From: CAYMZB01 sp964394845
Lineage (GTDB): Bacteria; Patescibacteriota; Microgenomatia; Daviesbacterales; UBA10151
Direction of reading: 5' to 3'
Length of the DNA: 5,182 nucleotides
Assembly (NCBI GenBank): GCA_964394845.1
Contig: CAYMZB010000054.1
Location: 1-5,182 of the forward strand
Made by a program: the position numbers and the translations under genes. Shown here piece by piece: positions 3,523-5,182 of this stretch (position 1 is its first letter; each line of letters starts with the position of its first letter). The notes below the pieces were generated by a model, which was not told where the DNA came from, did not search any database, and worked only from the letters and a program-made list of their open reading frames with translations.

Positions 3523-5182
3523 ATGAAATACTCAAAACTATTTGGAAAAACAAGCAAAGATATTCCAAAAGATGCAACTTTAATTTCGCATAAATTGCTT
3601 TTAAGAGCCGGCTTTATCAGAGAATCAACAGCCGGCAGATATTATCTGCTTCCCCTCGGAATACGTGTACAACAAAAAATCCAGCAGATTGTTAAAGAAG
3701 AAATGGATAAAGCAGGCGCACAGGAAATGATTGCTCCTGTATTACATCCTAAAGCACTTTGGGAGGAAACAAATAGAGCAAGTTCAGTAGGGTTTGAGTT
3801 AATGAGCATTAAGGATCGGAATGAAATGGAATTTGTTTTAGGCGGAACAGCAGAGGAAATGCTGGTGGATCTGGTGCGGAAGTTTCAAATAAGCTACAAA
3901 GACTTACCTTTTAATCTTTACCAATTTTCCGTTAAGTTTAGGGATGAACTCCGTGCCCGGGGCGGTCTTTTAAGGTTACGCGAGTTTGTTATGAAGGATG
4001 CTTACTCATTTGATATTTCTGAGAGAGAATTTAAGAAAGAATATAAAAGTATGTGGGAAACGTATACCAGGATTTTTAATAGGGTGGGTTTAAAAACTAT
4101 TGCAGTGGAATCTGATAATGGGTATATAGGGGGAGAATATTGCCATGAATTTGTGGTTGAATCTGAAATTGGGGAGAGTAAATTTCTGGTTAATGCTGAC
4201 AACTCTTATGCAGCGCATGAAGATGTGGCCAAATTTATTCCTGATAAGAAAAATATTGAGGAAGAAGAAAGGCCTTTACAGGAAATTGGCGCAGTCCGGG
4301 GTACGACAATGGAAGATGGTGTTAAATTTCACAACTTGCCTTTATGGCAGCAGATCAAAGATGTTCTGTTTGTTGATGAGAAGGGGCGGTTTATTTTAAG
4401 TGTTATCAGGGGTGATTATGCAGTAAATGAGGTTAAGCTTATGCATATAATTAAAGCTTATAAATTAAGACATGCAACAGAGCAGGAAATCAGGGAGAAG
4501 GTTCATTCTGAGCCAGGTTTTATTTCACCTGTTGGGATAAAAGAATTAGTAGAAAAAGATATAGATCTAATATTGATAGCGGATGATTCATTATCAACTA
4601 TAAAGAATGCTTATGGTGGAGCAAATAAATTAAACAAAGATTATTTGAACATAAACATGGGCCGGGATTTTAAACCAGATATGGTTGGAGATTTCGCATT
4701 GGGGGAGCAAGGTTTCCTGGCTCCGGATGGCAGCAGTCTTCTTACTGCAAGAAAAGGAATCGAAGTAGGCAATATTTTCCAGTTAGGATTTCATTATTCA
4801 TCGAAAATGAAAGATGCTCACTTTATTGACAAAAATGGTATCAGGCAACCTTATTACATGGGTTGTTATGGTATTGGCTTGGCAAGAACCTTAGCAACAA
4901 TTGTAGAAACTTATCATGATGATAAAGGAATTATTTGGCCGGAGACAGTTGCGCCGTTTAAAGTACATTTAGTGGGGTTAGATTTAGAGGATGAAAGGGT
5001 AAAGGGTGAAGGGGAAAGTGTATACAAGTTACTGCAGGTGGAAGGGATTGAGGTGTTGTTTGATGATAGGATAGGTATTTCTGCAGGGGCCAAGTTTGCA
5101 GACGCAGATTTAATAGGAATTCCGTATAGAGTAGTTATATCTAAAAAGACTACTGATAAGCTTGAAGTTAAAAAAAGATCAG
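3523..5182 (+). CDS. proS: Prolyl-tRNA synthetase, bacterial type with editing insertion; 3' end cut off
   Basis: ProRS is a class II cytoplasmic enzyme that charges tRNA-Pro. 553 codons are visible with no stop; E. coli ProRS has 572, so perhaps 20-30 residues are missing. The start at ATG 3523 gives the family N-terminus (KYSKLFGKT, then LISHKLLLRAGFIR and LPLGIRV); no earlier in-frame start exists. Motif 1 is at about 46-75, the TxE loop at 107-112 (GGTAEE), motif 2 at 139-163 (FRDELRARGG, then REFVMKDAYSFD), and motif 3 at 447-455 (GCYGIGLAR, Arg455). Residues about 220-405 are the YbaK-like insertion that hydrolyses Ala-tRNA-Pro; Lys279 and the GxxxP loop (GFISP, 332-336) are present, but the usual His in the KHY motif is Asp373. 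The anticodon-binding domain begins near 470 (IIWPETVAPFKV). No Shine-Dalgarno precedes it. CGG arginine codons are commoner (six) than in all upstream complete genes together (one). Confidence 0.96.
   Translation, partial: MKYSKLFGKTSKDIPKDATLISHKLLLRAGFIRESTAGRYYLLPLGIRVQQKIQQIVKEEMDKAGAQEMIAPVLHPKALWEETNRASSVGFELMSIKDRNEMEFVLGGTAEEMLVDLVRKFQISYKDLPFNLYQFSVKFRDELRARGGLLRLREFVMKDAYSFDISEREFKKEYKSMWETYTRIFNRVGLKTIAVESDNGYIGGEYCHEFVVESEIGESKFLVNADNSYAAHEDVAKFIPDKKNIEEEERPLQEIGAVRGTTMEDGVKFHNLPLWQQIKDVLFVDEKGRFILSVIRGDYAVNEVKLMHIIKAYKLRHATEQEIREKVHSEPGFISPVGIKELVEKDIDLILIADDSLSTIKNAYGGANKLNKDYLNINMGRDFKPDMVGDFALGEQGFLAPDGSSLLTARKGIEVGNIFQLGFHYSSKMKDAHFIDKNGIRQPYYMGCYGIGLARTLATIVETYHDDKGIIWPETVAPFKVHLVGLDLEDERVKGEGESVYKLLQVEGIEVLFDDRIGISAGAKFADADLIGIPYRVVISKKTTDKLEVKKRS

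Noticed and set aside
4145..4399. Plus-strand 84-codon ORF inside proS in another frame
   Set aside because: It lies wholly in the conserved proS reading frame region and resembles no protein family.
1..5182. Recoded TGA (glycine) as in Gracilibacteria/Absconditabacteria
   Set aside because: All genes read through without in-frame TGA, conserved glycines are GGN, and every visible stop is TAA.

Overview
The window is an AT-rich stretch of bacterial core genome, entirely plus-strand: the tail of a gene with a Clp N-terminal-type domain, a compact translation cluster (rpsB-tsf-frr), a site-2 membrane protease (rseP), and most of a bacterial-type prolyl-tRNA synthetase gene (proS) that runs off the right edge. 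I see no mobile element, CRISPR array, tRNA, rRNA or minus-strand gene. I also see no convincing novel multi-gene system; the least explained part is the non-coding gap between rseP and proS.

Organism: a streamlined bacterium. The EF-Ts is only 148 aa, and pyrH (usual between tsf and frr) and uppS/cdsA/dxr (usual between frr and rseP) are absent. Most starts lack a Shine-Dalgarno sequence and intergenic gaps in the cluster are 5-9 nt. These traits fit Patescibacteria/CPR, perhaps Microgenomates. This placement is an inference from gene content, not a phylogenetic result. All five genes whose ends are visible stop with TAA and no in-frame TGA is needed, so the standard bacterial code fits.

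Layout: 1-273 end of the Clp-N-like gene; 274-379 spacer with a good sigma70-type promoter, a small leader stem-loop and a Shine-Dalgarno site for rpsB; 380-1222 ribosomal protein S2 with a charged C-terminal tail; 1231-1677 short EF-Ts; 1683-2237 ribosome recycling factor; 2247-3332 RseP-type protease; 3333-3522 spacer dominated by a perfect 21-bp inverted repeat flanked by further copies of its core heptamer; 3523-5182 proS, missing only the extreme C-terminus.

Functionally, S2, EF-Ts and RRF serve initiation/30S assembly, EF-Tu recycling and post-termination ribosome splitting, and ProRS supplies Pro-tRNA. RseP is the one membrane protein, co-transcribed by position. rpsB to rseP is probably a single operon driven from about position 313. 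proS may be separated from it by the hairpin and may have its own weak promoter.
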